From Mixophyes australis (Eukaryota; Chordata; Amphibia; Anura; Limnodynastidae), in contig JAVHZZ010000002.1 in NCBI GenBank assembly GCA_036250195.1, forward strand, positions 362,493,624-362,557,623: DNA of 64,000 bases, in the 5' to 3' direction. The notes below the pieces were generated by a model that was not told the origin of the DNA, ran no database searches, and worked only from the letters and a program-made list of their open reading frames with translations. Both the position numbers and the translations under genes were made by a program. Positions 46,430 to 57,960 of the stretch are shown here, piece by piece. The stretch's first letter is position 1. Each line of letters starts with the position of its first letter.

Positions 46430-47880
46430 GTGGGAAAGTATGCACCACTTTAAGGCCTTGTGCTTCAGCATAAGGGCCCTTTTGTCGAAAGCTTTTACAA
46501 AAAGACCATGGAAGATTTTAGAGAGCTATGCGTCAGAGCAGAAAAAGAATCATTTAGGGATAACCTTACAGGACAAGAAAGATTGTCCCTTAAGAGACTT
46601 ACATCTGACAAGACCCTTATAATTAAACCTGCTGACAAAGGGGGGGGGGTGGTTCTGCAAAATGTGGAAGACTATATCAGTGAAGCTCGCAGACAATTAA
46701 AGAATCACAATTTTTACATTAAACTGAAGGTGGATCCTACTATAGTCTATCAAGTTGAATTGAAGACCCTCTTAGATGAGCCACTATGGAAAGGGGTAAT
46801 TAATGAGATATTTTTAGTTTTATATTCAATAAATACCCAGTAATACCAACATATTATCAACTGCCTAAGATTCATAAAAACCTAAAAACACCTCCCGGGA
46901 GACCAATTATATTGGGAATTGGCTCATTGACAAGTAATTTGTCATCGTCTGTAGATATTTATCTGCAGAGATATGTATTTGCATTGAGGTCTCATCTAAA
47001 AGACATGACCAGTTTTTTACATCTGATAGCTAGGTTGGAATGGAAGGACACCTATAAGTTCATCACATGTGATGTTGAGTCACTGTATTCAAATATCCCA
47101 CACTCTCGTGGTCTGGAAGCTATTAAATATTTTCTGGGAAAGGATACAAATATGGAGGACACTTTGGTTGATTTTATTTTATCAGCCATAAAATTTATCT
47201 AGAACATAATTACTTTGTTTTCGATTCAGAATTGTATTTACAGATCAAAGGGACGGCCATGGGAACCAGGTTAGCCCCAAGTTATGCGAACCTGTATATG
47301 GGCCTCTTTGAGGACCTATATATATGGGATTCGCCGCTTGGGGCGGGCCTGGTTCTTTATGGCCGTTACATCGACAACTTATTTTTTGTATGGGATGGAG
47401 ATCAGAAATCCATTGATGTATTTATTTCACATATCAATAACAATGATTTTGGTTTGAAATTTACTAGTTCATACAATCCGGTGCAGATTAATTATCTAGA
47501 TGTGGCATTATATGCTGATGAAGACAGAGACATCTCTAAAACCTTCCCAAATAGGTTGATACATACAACTACTTGCATTTTCAAAGTGGCCATAATAGGA
47601 ATTGGAAGACCAACATTCCAAGAGGAAAATTCCTTAGAGTACGGAGAAACTGCTCAAAAATGGCGGATTTTAGAGAACAAGCAAGCCTATTATATCAAGC
47701 ATTTGTTAAACAAGGGTACCCTAAACCATTGCTAGACAATGCATTAAAAGAAGTAAAACTGGTGGATAGGAACTCTCTAATGACTCACAAAAAGAAATCA
47801 GTAGATGAGAAACAAGATAGATCATTAGCCTTTGTTACGAAGTATAATAAATTTGCCAAAAGTAAAAAAAAAAAAAATTA
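46430..47880 (+). pseudogene. Penelope-like reverse transcriptase, broken
   Basis: In order: LIIKPADKGGGVVLQ (about 46618), YYQLPKIHKN (about 46855), a TPPGRPI block, DVESLYSNIPH (about 47070, motif A with its Asp), GTAMGTRLAPSYANLYMG (about 47250), RYIDN (47364-47378) and a YLDV block (about 47500). The expected active-site box is YxDD; here the second Asp codon is AAC, a G-to-A change, so the catalytic centre is lost. Frameshifts lie near 46840, 47200 and 47570. The later part contains RRNCS and a K-rich thumb-like segment. Confidence 0.83.
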
Positions 47881-48079
47881 ATAAAAATTCTGAGATACTT
47901 GAGATGGATGATCTAATAGGATAGCAAATTAACAAAGGTAAAAATGTTGTCTTCAGACGAGCACGAAATCTGAAAGAGAAATTAGCCCCTAGTCATTTCT
48001 TAGGTTCTAATGAGAAAAGATCATCTAAGATAAGAAGTCACTCCAATACTGACATCCAAAATATATTAATAGGGACACC

Positions 48080-48557
48080 TACAAACTGGTTATCCAGTAG
48101 ATCTGACGGATTCTATAAATGTGGTAGAAATTGATGCTTGACTTGTAAATCAGTCGACCATAGAGCAAAGGAATTTATTTCCTTTGCTAACAAAGAGAAA
48201 TTTGCCATCACAGATGTATTAGACTGCAAATCCAATTTTGTTGTTTACTTAATTCACTTCAAATGTGGTGTACAGTACGTGGGTCGCACCATCAGACCGC
48301 TATATTTGCGCTTTTTGGAACATAGACGCAATATTATTAATGGCATTAAGACACACAAACTTTCTGAACACATTAGCAGGTGTCAAAATGGTGACTTGAA
48401 GGGTGTGAAAATTAAAGCCATTGAGCAAATTGAAATAACCAAGAGGGGAGATGACCGATTTAACCACCTATGTAGACGTGAAGCATACTGGATATTCAAA
48501 CTTAAAACATTATCGCCATTTGGTCTAAATGAGACTTTGGAGCTAAATAATATATAA
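48080..48557 (+). pseudogene. GIY-YIG endonuclease domain of the Penelope-like element
   Basis: A Cys-rich linker GFYKCGRN, stop, CLTC precedes the nuclease; one TGA at about 48135 interrupts it. The open part (48138-48557) has VVYLIHFKCGVQYVGRT, which covers the GIY and YIG-like strands, then LRFLEHRRN with the catalytic Arg, KLSEH, and REAYWIFKL with the catalytic Glu. These are the features of the endonuclease that nicks target DNA in this retroelement class. The Met at 48138 is probably internal, because the domain was fused to the reverse transcriptase. Confidence 0.85.
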
Positions 48558-48945
48558 AATGTTGATCTGTTTCTAAGTAGGATCTATGATATATTCAATG
48601 GTGATGATTATATAGAGTGTATAAAAATATAATGTTTGCTGATTTAAAATTATTATTTTTTATTTTTTTTTAATTTATTATTTTTTGGTTTTTTTCTTAA
48701 TGACATCTGTTGTAAACTTAATAGTGACTATCAATAAGTCTGAGATGTATAAACACATAACTATATATTATATTTATCCTTTATGGACTGTAGATGTCTA
48801 GATATAGATAAGATAGAATTATGCTATTGTAGCTCTAATAGGACTGAGCTTAGGTAATATTATGAGTTAAGAATGTTTGCAGAAGGTCAATATATAATAT
48901 TATAATGTACAATATGCTATAATATATAGACTAATGATATTGAAG

Positions 48946-48956
<11 letters not shown>

Positions 48957-49037
<81 letters not shown>
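48957..49037. repeat. (TA)n microsatellite
   Basis: About 80 bases of TA with one TATG interruption, in the 3' untranslated part of the PLE. Confidence 0.97.
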
Positions 49038-49038
<1 letters not shown>

Positions 49039-49707
49039 GAATTGAATTAGATTCCGATTTAGGGACAATGTATGAATAAGAAAGAAATCAATAGATATTG
49101 CTGCTTAAATGTATCCATAGATATAAATTTTAATGAATACACATCTCAGATCTCGATGATCCTATTGCAGGACATTGTTGTTGAATATAGATGACACAAC
49201 AGGTTAAATATTGATTATATGGAATACTTATGTCAGAGGAAATAAGAGAAAATACTACATTGGATGTGGGAAACAAAGAGGTATCGAAGGGAAGTTTTGG
49301 TTTAGAAGAAATAAATGTACATATTCTAAAAAGAAATTTATGATAAAGAAATATATTGGCTCCTACGAAGACTTTAAAGTATTGTGATCTCAATATATTT
49401 AAAGAGATTCCTATAGTGTAACGATACGGCATAATTTAGGCCGATATCTAAGAAAGCTAATCTGTCTAGAAACAGCGAAGGCTCATCACAATATGGAGCC
49501 TTAGGATTTATCTCATTGGATGAGGACTCTGTATTCTAATGATTGGCCAATTATCAGGAAAGACCAGGGAATTCCCGCTGGCTAGACGTTGATCTAAGTT
49601 CCAACTGGCCTGGCATTGGTTCCCATTTATTGCTAAGATAATGCAGGTATCCAATTGAAAAAAGGAGAGAAAAAAACACTTCCGCTATTTAAGAGGGATA
49701 TCGATAC

Positions 49708-49755
49708 TTACCTCTGATGAAACCGTCAGTTGTGACGGAGAAACGCGTCAGGTGA
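49708..49755 (+). ncRNA. Small type I hammerhead ribozyme of the Penelope-like element
   Basis: The conserved core CTGATGA is at 49714-49720. Stem II is CCGTCA (49723-49728), loop GTTG, TGACGG (49733-49738). GAAA is at 49740-49743. Stem III is only A-U and C-G pairs with a GC loop (49743-49748). The cleavage triplet GTC ends at 49749. Stem I pairs TTACCT (49708-49713) with AGGTGA (49750-49755), one wobble. The very short stem III is typical of the Penelope-associated variants reported to cleave as dimers (literature knowledge). Two unpaired A's and an A opposite them at the base of stem II may weaken it. Confidence 0.8.
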
Positions 49756-49960
49756 CCCCACTTCCGGAATTGCGACCTTACGGCGAGACGATCGTGAGCG
49801 GCATACAAACTTCATTGCATCCGCTCCCCGGGTTCACAGGCTGCGGCAGCGAATGTGTACACAGAGAAGACGCCTGGGAGCTAACTTTTTGGTTATTCCT
49901 AATACAAGCTTGATGTCCATGGGACTTTTCTGTTAGAAGTTGGATGTGCTTTTTGTCCGC

Positions 49961-51441
49961 TATTTAATCTATTACCACCTATTTGGACACCATTGTGTCC
50001 TATCAATCAATCACATGCACTGTAATGCCATTATAATTGCTTCAGGTCAGCTACACAACATATGGCACTGCTAGATATGCAGGGCTCTGTGAAGAGCTCA
50101 GATGACTGGGTGGGAGACAGAATTGCTCAATTCCTCTCTTCAGTGTATTTCCTGCCAATCAAAGTGCTCATGCTCTTGTGGGCACCAAACAGAAGCTCAT
50201 GCGTTAAAATAGGCAAAACTGCAAACCATTTACTGTCAAGATGCACACAAATACATCCAGGGACTAGTATGGGGAAATCCCAAACGTGCAGTTTACTTCC
50301 TTAATGCATGTATACAAATAGATGACTGGCCTTTACTGTGTAATAGATCAGAAATCACAATAAACATCCTGTATATGTGTAGCACAGTGTCACATATGGT
50401 TTTCAACCTTTTGAGCTCTGAAAATATAAGTTACTAATAAAGAGATAAAGTAGAAAAATAAAAGTAAAACAAAGAATGAATGAATTGCAAACTATTAACT
50501 GCTGTAAAAGAGAGATATGACCCAGCAGCTAGGAAATTAAAGATGTAAAAATAAAAAGTATATTTTAAATATACAGATGTATTAGAAAATATAATGGCAA
50601 CCCTTTCAAAAACCTTCTGAAGCTGACAAGAATACAGAACTAGAATGGTAAGGTGGCCAATTCTTGTACCAAATGTGTACGTGTATAGCAGCAGGTTAGC
50701 TACTGTCTGATGTATTTCAGTTAAATGTTTTGAAAAATTAAAAGAAAGATGGAAAATGACATTAAAAGGATTTCTTACTAGAAAATCTTTGGCTTAGACA
50801 AAGACCTGATTGACCAAGGAATTGCCGTCTAGTCAATGTTTTAATGTTTCAATCAGCAGTGGCTCATTGAGCTGCCCTCAGTTGACTACTGCAGCCTGGG
50901 CAGATGAAAGGAAGAATATTTCCACATGGGGGTTAATTTTGATTGACAAATGATGGTATGTGAAAGGATTTTCCTACCAAAATTATAGTGAGCAATAAGG
51001 AATTTATTATCATTTTATTAGCAAAGCACAAACTCCCTTTAAAAACAAACCAAAAAACACAACTTGCCTATTTATAATTTATGGAAAAAAAATATGTACA
51101 TTGTGCAAGATTAATTTTACTTTGGAATATTTTTTGTTTGTTTTACAGTTTTCTTTAATAATCATAATAATGATTAAAACTTTCCAATGATAAAAGGTGT
51201 TTCTTTCTATAAAATAACTGAGGTAAAAGTAAGCAATATAGTGAAAACCGCCCCTGACTATACGGCTATGGCACCTATCCAATCATCCTTCACAACATTA
51301 GTCACACAGGTGCTCAGTTAAAGGGTGGGATCATTGCCCCAAACCCACCATCCCATTTGATTTGTATGAATATCAAGCATTTGGAATACCACATCCCCTC
51401 TGGAAATCATGTGCTTGCCCCTGATCCAGGATATATGCAAT
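49961..51441. other. No recognisable feature
   Basis: Mostly AT-rich unique sequence. Short chance frames only. Confidence 0.45.
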
Positions 51442-51751
51442 GGGCCTGAGTCATTAAGGAGAGCAAAGCAAAAAAATATAGTAAATTTGATCCTGGAGAA
51501 ACCATTTTGCAATGCGTTAGTTTACTATTTTGCACAAAAGGAAAATACTGGCTGTTTTTTCATGTAGCGCACAAATACTTGATAGCTTTATGTTTACACT
51601 GAAATTTTGAGTTGATGTAGAACATGTCCTACCCCAACTATAAATCTGTTTCCACATTTTAAATTTACCTCCCCCACAAATGCAACATGGTTTTGCCCAG
51701 GTGCAAATGTACATCTTTTGTTTGCTTTGCTCTCCTTAATAACTCAGGCCC
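51442..51751. mobile_element. MITE with ~30-bp terminal inverted repeats, 310 bp
   Basis: The left end GGGCCTGAGTCATTAAGGAG pairs with the right end, whose reverse complement is GGGCCTGAGTTATTAAGGAG; similarity continues through 'agcaaagcaaa'. AAT flanks both sides (51439-51441 and 51752-51754), a 3-bp duplication as in PIF/Harbinger-like elements. The interior is noncoding and partly palindromic, so the element would rely on transposase from elsewhere. Superfamily assignment is tentative. Confidence 0.85.
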
Positions 51752-51754
51752 AAT

Positions 51755-53689
51755 GTGTCTATCCACATCTGTAACCTCTTTAGCATATTTTCTGGGAGTA
51801 CATATGATAATGAGGCAGTCAGGTATGTGGCAAAATTAAGAGGTAAAGTAAACAGGAGTGGCTATTATTCAATAGTGTTATAATGCTACATATTAGTATG
51901 TAACATTATTGTTAATGTTTTATGTATATGTTTTTTACACTAATTCTGACCTGTATATACATAGATCCCATTGGTGCAACATTGTTCCATGCATGGGATC
52001 AAAGCTATCTCTTATGACAATGCTGCTGTATTGTGAGGGGTGGTGAAGTTAACAAAAAAGAAGTACAAATGTCATCAGTAGTCTCAGCACACTCATGCAC
52101 ATATAGGGGAAATATGTAGTAAATAGCTTCACATTATAAACTTGCTCTACTGTTTACAATGTTTATCTTGCTAGTTGTTATTTTTGAAACATAATAGTGA
52201 GCCTAATACTGAACACGTTTAAAAACAATCATTTCTCTGATTCTATTGTCTCTAATCAATGCCACATCTGCTATATTTTGCTGGTTGTAGCTTGTGGAGA
52301 GTTCAGTGTTAATGGGACCAATGAATATAGATGTGCAATGTGTGAAAAAGCCATGTGTTCTAATCAATGTGTCCTTTTGCTTGTTACACACAAACACTGG
52401 GAACAATTATTTTTACATTTTACAGTTCAGTTAGATATAAACCAACTTTAACAATACATATTAAAAAAGGAAAAATATTTTCTCCCCCAAATATTGCACT
52501 CCATGCTCCATTTTATCATAACTATAAATCCTTCAAATTGTGTGAGGCTTTAAAAGGTTGCATATTCAAGATACTAACAATTTTATAATATGATGTAACC
52601 CCAGTGGTCATTTGTCTAAAAATGTGTCTGTTCCTTTTGCAGGAGACAGTGCCTACCCTCTGCAAACGTGGCTCCCACTCCTCTGTTTAAGACAGTCTCA
52701 GAGCAAAAATTAGCATACAATTCGACAAATGCCTCCACCAGATCTGTCATATAACAAATAACTCAACTGTAGGTTTTGTTGTCTTAACCACTCTGGAGGA
52801 GCTCTCATGTATGCTTCAAAAGTTGTGTGCCATATAATTTTTTTTGTGTTATTTTTCCATAACATAGCCATATGACATAGAGAAAGAGAAGATTTTGACT
52901 GAGAAGCCTTTGCTAATTATCACAAACCTGTGGCTTTGGAAGAAGAACAGAGGATTAGGGATCGTGTTAGCCAGGAATAATTCAATTGCAATTACACCAT
53001 AAAATGACATATACGGAAATGTAAATACACTACAGATCTGGTTACCTGTTTATAGCACACCTCCAGGCTGAAATTTTAAACAATGGTAAACAATGGTTTT
53101 AATGCAAGGGGTACAAATGTGAAAAAGTAATAGATACTGTCTATAGAATGCATGTAGCATACAAAGATTGGTCAGCAGTGCTTTTGTATATAAATTTATA
53201 TTTTTCCTCAGAGACCCCACCCTGAAAAACTGAAAATGAGAACACACATTTGACAACTCATAGCATAACATGTATTTTAAACTCATATCTACTTTATATC
53301 CTAAATATACATAATGCATTATATTTATAAATATTCACTATGTATAAAGTTGAAAATATCTTTAAGCAGATATTTGATAGTTTTAACACATATATAATTA
53401 AATTGTAACAAACAAAACAAGGAAAAACCTAGGGTTACTGGTGTTTGTTTTTTAAATTTTTTCCCCTTGATAGTATACATCCAATTGAAAACTAAGCCCT
53501 CCTTTAGTCATCCACCACTTCTGCTGGTATGACATCGATGTTCCCTCATTTTGTCTTTTAACCTCTTCTTATATGTCACAAACCGAAGGTAAGATACGAA
53601 TCCCCAGATGTGTCTAGTTTGACACTGCTCTACCCAAAGGCGCGGAGTCTAATGAAGCAGGTGATCTTCGCCAGGGATCCCCGCCAGGA
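51755..53689. other. No recognisable feature
   Basis: About 1.9 kb of AT-rich unique sequence. An acceptor-like 'ttccttttgcag' at 52632-52643 is followed by a short mixed-composition stretch, but there is no convincing exon. Confidence 0.45.
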
Positions 53690-54290
53690 GGTTTAGACTT
53701 CGCAGCCTCTGCCTTGCAGGTCGCAGTTCTCTGAGAGAGTACTAGACGAGAACACTAGAAGGTGATAATCTGCTGAGAGATCCACTGAACAGCAGACTGA
53801 GGTATCAATGGAGCAGCAAGCTGGACACAGGAGGTGATAGTCTGCGGAGAAGTTACCACTGAGCATCAGGCTGAACACTAGAGGCTGATAGTCTACAGGA
53901 GGTTCACTGAACAGTAGACTGAGGTATCACTGGAGCAGCAAGCTGGACACAGGAGGTGATAGTTTGCGGGAGGTTACCATTGAGCAGCAAGCTGAATGCT
54001 AGAGGGTGGTAGTCTGCAAAGAGGTCCACTGAACAGCAGACAGAGGTATCAGTGGATCAGCAAGCTGGACACAGGAGGTGATAGTCTGCGGAGAAGTTAC
54101 CACTGAGCATCAAGCTGAACACTAAAGGCTGATAGTCTGCAGGAGTTTCACTGAACAGTAAACTGAGGTATCACTGGAGCAGCAAGCTGGACACAGGAGG
54201 TGATAGTTTGCGGGGAGGTTACCACTGAGCAGCAGGCTGAATGCTAGAGGGTGGTAGTCTGCAAAGTGGTCCACTAAACAGCAAACTGAG
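53690..54290. repeat. 122-bp minisatellite (dimer of ~61-bp halves), about five units
   Basis: 'gagcagcaagctggacacag' recurs at 53811, 53933, 54055 and 54177, spaced exactly 122. Each unit contains two related halves with 'gtgatagtctgcgg' and 'ctgatagtctacag' type text, so the unit is itself an old duplication. Confidence 0.9.
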
Positions 54291-54474
54291 CAAAAACAAA
54301 GGTACTGCAGCAGGAGAGCAGGAAGCCACGTCTGAATATATGCCAGGTATTGACACAAAGAACAGGCACCTGATTTCAGGGTCAGGTGCCTTAAATATCC
54401 TGTGGAAGGGAGAAGAGCTAATAGCAGGGAGAGGGAGAGATAAAAAATGAATCGGGTCTACGCATGCATCCAAG

Positions 54475-54488
54475 ATGGCGGCCGCCAT
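54475..54488. promoter_or_regulatory. Palindromic ATGGCGGCCGCCAT with YY1-like context
   Basis: A perfect 14-bp palindrome preceded by 'ccaag', giving CAAGATGGCGGC, which resembles the YY1 site at the start of many promoters. No downstream gene was found, so function is unproven. It lies at the right edge of the 122-bp array region. Confidence 0.3.
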
Positions 54489-55114
54489 CAGGAGGTTGCG
54501 GTGTATTATGACACCACTACGAGCAGCTGAACTGGGCATTTAGCTGTAAGGTGGTATAGCAAGACACTATAACTGGAAGAAGGAAGGAGGATAAGTGGGG
54601 GAATTATTCAGTACAAGCTGAAGCCTGTGCCCATGAGCATGGGTGCAGCAAACAGGATCAGAGTCACTGATAGAAGTATTGTATCTCCTATACTACAGCT
54701 CTAGAGACTTGCCCATTTTTCCAAGCTTTTAGTCAGTTGATATAGTATATCTGTCATCTAACAGTAATATTGTTTGAATTTAAAAGGTACAGGCAGATTA
54801 TAGTCCCTAGACAATGGTACAGAGCTTGCACTTAGGTGTATGAAGGGCACCATTATTCTATTTCCTTCCTGAAAACTATGAACGGGTGCCCTTTTTATAA
54901 ACATTGTGCTGGGATCTATGTGCTTCTTTTAAAAAACTGGTGAACAATAGGTAAACATCTTGTTTTTATTGTTCAACATGTTATATGTATAAACATCTTC
55001 AAGCATGTGTCATTTCAAATAAATTCCTTGAAGATGGGTGAAATATTAAAATCGAGAAGATGTGAATAGAAAAATCAAGAAAGTGTGAAAAAACAGTTAT
55101 ATGTATGTATTGGA
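54489..55114. other. No recognisable feature
   Basis: Unique sequence between the palindrome and a microsatellite. Confidence 0.45.
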
Positions 55115-55115
55115 A

Positions 55116-55157
<42 letters not shown>
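55115..55157. repeat. (ATT)n microsatellite
   Basis: About 14 uninterrupted ATT units. Confidence 0.97.
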
Positions 55158-55160
<3 letters not shown>

Positions 55161-55467
55161 AAAACTATAAATTATATTCGTTTTAATAATATTCTGATGA
55201 AAAGGATAATATCATCTTTTGCTGTTATTGTCTATTAAACTGCAGTGATGTATTAGTCAACCACAGTTTTCAAAACAGTAATATATTGCTTCTAAGAGTT
55301 AGCTATTTCAACTTATTAACAGCTGATTAAAAGATATCTAAACTAACTATTATCTGAAATAAGACAATCTTTCAACAAACAATATCATATCTCTCATATA
55401 TATCTCTGATAGCTAGGACGACTATTGCAGTGATTTCCCTCTATCAGTTTCCTTATATTGCTAGTAA

Positions 55468-55510
55468 CAGCGGTTGAAGTGGAAATTTAGAAGTGGTGGT
55501 ATAGAAATTT
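55468..55510. repeat. Possible hAT-type terminal fragment (related to 33571)
   Basis: Shares 'ggttgaagtgg.aatttag' and 'aagtg.tggtat' with 33571-33606, both starting with CAG. No partner end or target copy was found. Confidence 0.4.
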
Positions 55511-56135
55511 AAATTGGAATGTAAGTGAATGGAATTTTATAGTGTTACAATGAAGGCAGTAGGAGAAGTTGCGGTATGGCATACCATCGTATACACACCC
55601 GTTTCAACCATTAACTATCTATGCCTTTTAATGATTGCTATACTAGGATCTGCCTCCATAATCTGTCAAATAGAAGATTTAATCTCGTCTTCACTCCGTT
55701 CCATTTGCAATTTCATTATACTAGACCTCATACCTTCAAAGCTAATGACTTTTAAGCCTTGTAAATGGTCTATTACTTAATATTGGGGAAACAATGGAGA
55801 ATTATATCAGTATGACAAGCTGATATGCACAGGTGGAATACCCCTAAACGAGCTGTCCTCTTCTAACTGAACACACCCCCATCAGTGGCGTACACCACTT
55901 AGTGGTGGCACATGCTATTACATGGCTGTGCTTTTTGTTATTCTCTTGGTCATAGAAGCCAAACCTGTGAGTTAATTGTTCTATACACAGGCCCGGCGCT
56001 CCCATTAGGCAACCTTAGACAGTTGCCTAGGGCGCCGGGACCTGCAGGGCGCCGCTGACTCTCCGCTGGGAGAGAAGTGCAGCGGCGGCCGTCCTCTTTG
56101 TTACATTCAGATGCGCCCGGGCCGCCCGGGGAATT

Positions 56136-56171
56136 TCACATGATCACTGACGTCAGTCAGTGATCATGTGA
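56136..56171. repeat. Perfect 15-bp inverted repeat with a CRE-like core
   Basis: TCACATGATCACTGA (56136-56150) and its exact reverse complement (56157-56171) flank CGTCAG. The junction reads TGACGTCAG, a cAMP-response-type site. Confidence 0.95.
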
Positions 56172-56214
56172 TGTGACAGTCTCACTGTCCGGGGGCGCCT
56201 CAGTGAATAATAGT

Positions 56215-56247
56215 TTCACACTGTCTGTCAGTGACAGACAGTGTGAA
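56215..56247. repeat. Perfect 16-bp inverted repeat, one-base centre
   Basis: TTCACACTGTCTGTCA (56215-56230) and its exact reverse complement (56232-56247) are separated by a single G. Confidence 0.95.
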
Positions 56248-56334
56248 TAAAGTTCTTTCCCAACGTCCCCCTCCCCTTCCAGCATGTGTCACTCCGCCTC
56301 CTGTGTGAAGAAGCACGAGGAGCAGCCATTGAAG

Positions 56335-56400
56335 AGAGAAGAGAAAAGAAAAGAGAAGAGAAAAGAAAATAAAAGAGAAGAGAAGAGGTTTGAAGAGCCC
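56335..56400. repeat. GA-rich purine tract
   Basis: Runs of 'agagaagagaaaagaaaaga', almost purely purine on the plus strand. Confidence 0.9.
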
Positions 56401-56544
56401 CCCTGCATCTGCTGACCAGACTTCAGGAGAAAAAGAGTAAATAAAATCTAATTATTTATTTCTTTTTAAAAAAAATAGGGTGCCCAAAGTCCAATCTAGC
56501 AAGCAGGGGCGTAAAAAAAAAAAATGGGGGGGTGATATGACTTT

Positions 56545-56825
56545 TTTTGCCACCTCATTGCAAACTATGGGGTAGAATTTCTACCCCATAGTTTGCAAGT
56601 CAAATATAGAGCATGAGGTGCCAATAAAATTGTAATTTTTTTCCACCATAATTTGAAAATAAAATATAGAACATGAGGTGGCAAATAATAGTAATTTTTC
56701 TCCCGCAGAGTTTGCCAATCAAATATAGAGCATGAGGTGGCAAAGTCGTTTTTATACCGTTTTCCACCTCATGCTCTATATTTTATTTTCAAACTATGGG
56801 GTAGAATTTCTACACTATAGTTTGC
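56545..56825. repeat. Nested inverted and direct repeats around 'gcatgaggtggcaa'
   Basis: A perfect 18-bp hairpin (56558-56575 with 56581-56598, loop AATTT) contains TTGCAAACTATGGGGTAG. Three direct copies of 'aaatatagagcatgaggtg' variants follow (about 56603, 56660 and 56720), and an inverted copy ('ccacctcatgctctatattt', 56764-56783) closes the structure. This may be a MITE or a decayed terminal structure. Confidence 0.8.
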
Positions 56826-57055
56826 AAGTGAGGCAGAGGGGGGTGCAGTGGTGTGATGCAGAGGGGGGTGCAGTTGTGTGATGCAAAGGGGGTGCATTGG
56901 TGTGATGTAGAGGGGGGTGCAGCTGTGTGATGCAGAGGGGGTGCAGTGGTGTGATGCAGAGGGGGGTGCAGTGGTGTGATGCAGAGGGGGGTGCAGTGGC
57001 GTGATGCAGATGGGGGTGCAGTTGTGTGATGCAGAGGGGGTGCAGTTGTGTGATG
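56826..57055. repeat. 25-bp minisatellite, about nine or ten copies
   Basis: The unit is 'gcagaggggggtgcagtggt' plus 'gtgat', varying in G-run length and at two or three bases. Open frames on the minus strand (His/Thr/Pro-rich) are by-products. Confidence 0.93.
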
Positions 57056-57960
57056 AAGGGACATATGTGTGATGAAGGGACATGTTAGGGCTGTCCATTG
57101 CCTTTAACAAATGCATAATTCATAGGCTTATTGTGTCAAGTTTTTTGTTCTGAAATCTAACACCTGGATAACTCCCCTCTAGAAATCCTGTGTCTGCAGT
57201 GAAGTCTGGACAGCGTTCTGCATCAAACATCACTGCATCTGGACTGCTGGAGAAGGTAAGGCAATAAGGACTCGGACTCAGCCGCGGCGGTGTCTTAGTC
57301 CTCATCGCAAGACCTAGGCACAATCTATATAAGTAGGCATCAAGCTGGACAATGGAGCAACGCTGGTTAGCCCGTCTAGGGTAAGTCTGCCGGTATTACG
57401 CAAGACTCCGTCCTTATTATATTTCTGGACTTCCATTCTCCCTTGGCAATATTAGTCTTGGTGCGGCTGGATACGGCTCACACCGGAGCTTTCTTGTTTA
57501 CTTGTGCAGGACTTGGATCCCTTTGGGAACCTTCAAAGCAGTCCAATTATTGTTTGGGACAATTTTATTGAACTGCTCAGAGACTGACCCCTGTATTACA
57601 GGATTACTACATCGTTAGTTTGGACTCTGTGTATTCAGCTACTTCCAATCAAGAGGCTACCTGTCAGAGTCTCTATACACTTGTATTTATACATTTGCAT
57701 TTTTGTATATATGTCATTTATATGCAATTCTATGCTTGTTGGGTATATGTACAGTTGTTCAAGGTAGTCACCTATTTGTACACCCAGTTTATATCTACAT
57801 TTATATGTGTGCATAAGAGATCTACCTGTGTACCCATTTTAAGGTTGCAACCTGTTTTATGTGTTTATGATTCTTGATACCTAATAAAAGGTTTAACATA
57901 CATAGAATCACGACAATCCCACTTTGTGAGCGCAAAGGGGACATCTTACTTTTTGCTACA
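57056..57960. other. Unclassified repeat-like or transcript-like segment
   Basis: More GC-balanced than its surroundings, with a donor-like 'tagggtaagtctg' at 57378 and a polyadenylation-like 'aataaaagg' at 57882. It ends in 'tttgtgagcgcaaaggggac' and 'atcttactttttgctacatc'. This resembles the 3' ends of some amphibian retroelements, but I cannot assign a family. Confidence 0.3.

Larger units (their letters stand above)
46419..49960 (+). mobile_element. Penelope-like retroelement, decayed
   Basis: Order: reverse transcriptase remains (46430-47880), a GIY-YIG endonuclease (48080-48557), AT-rich untranslated sequence with a TA microsatellite, then a small hammerhead ribozyme (49708-49755) and GC-richer terminal sequence. 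This arrangement, with the endonuclease after the reverse transcriptase and a ribozyme in the terminal region, is characteristic of Penelope-like elements. It appears to have landed in the ERV-A LTR. The 5' start is truncated; the 3' end is not sharply defined. Confidence 0.82.
55988..56330. mobile_element. GC-rich end of a hAT-like element, one terminus only
   Basis: Starts CAGGCCCGGCGCTCCCATTA with 'ggcaacc' and 'gttgcctagggcgccggg' folding back on it, a form of terminus I associate with vertebrate hAT elements. The next ~300 bp are CpG-rich with two perfect palindromes (56136-56171 and 56215-56247). No transposase follows, and no second end was located. Confidence 0.45.

Noticed and set aside
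56769..57116. His/Thr/Pro repeat protein on the minus strand
   Set aside because: Produced by the 25-bp minisatellite.
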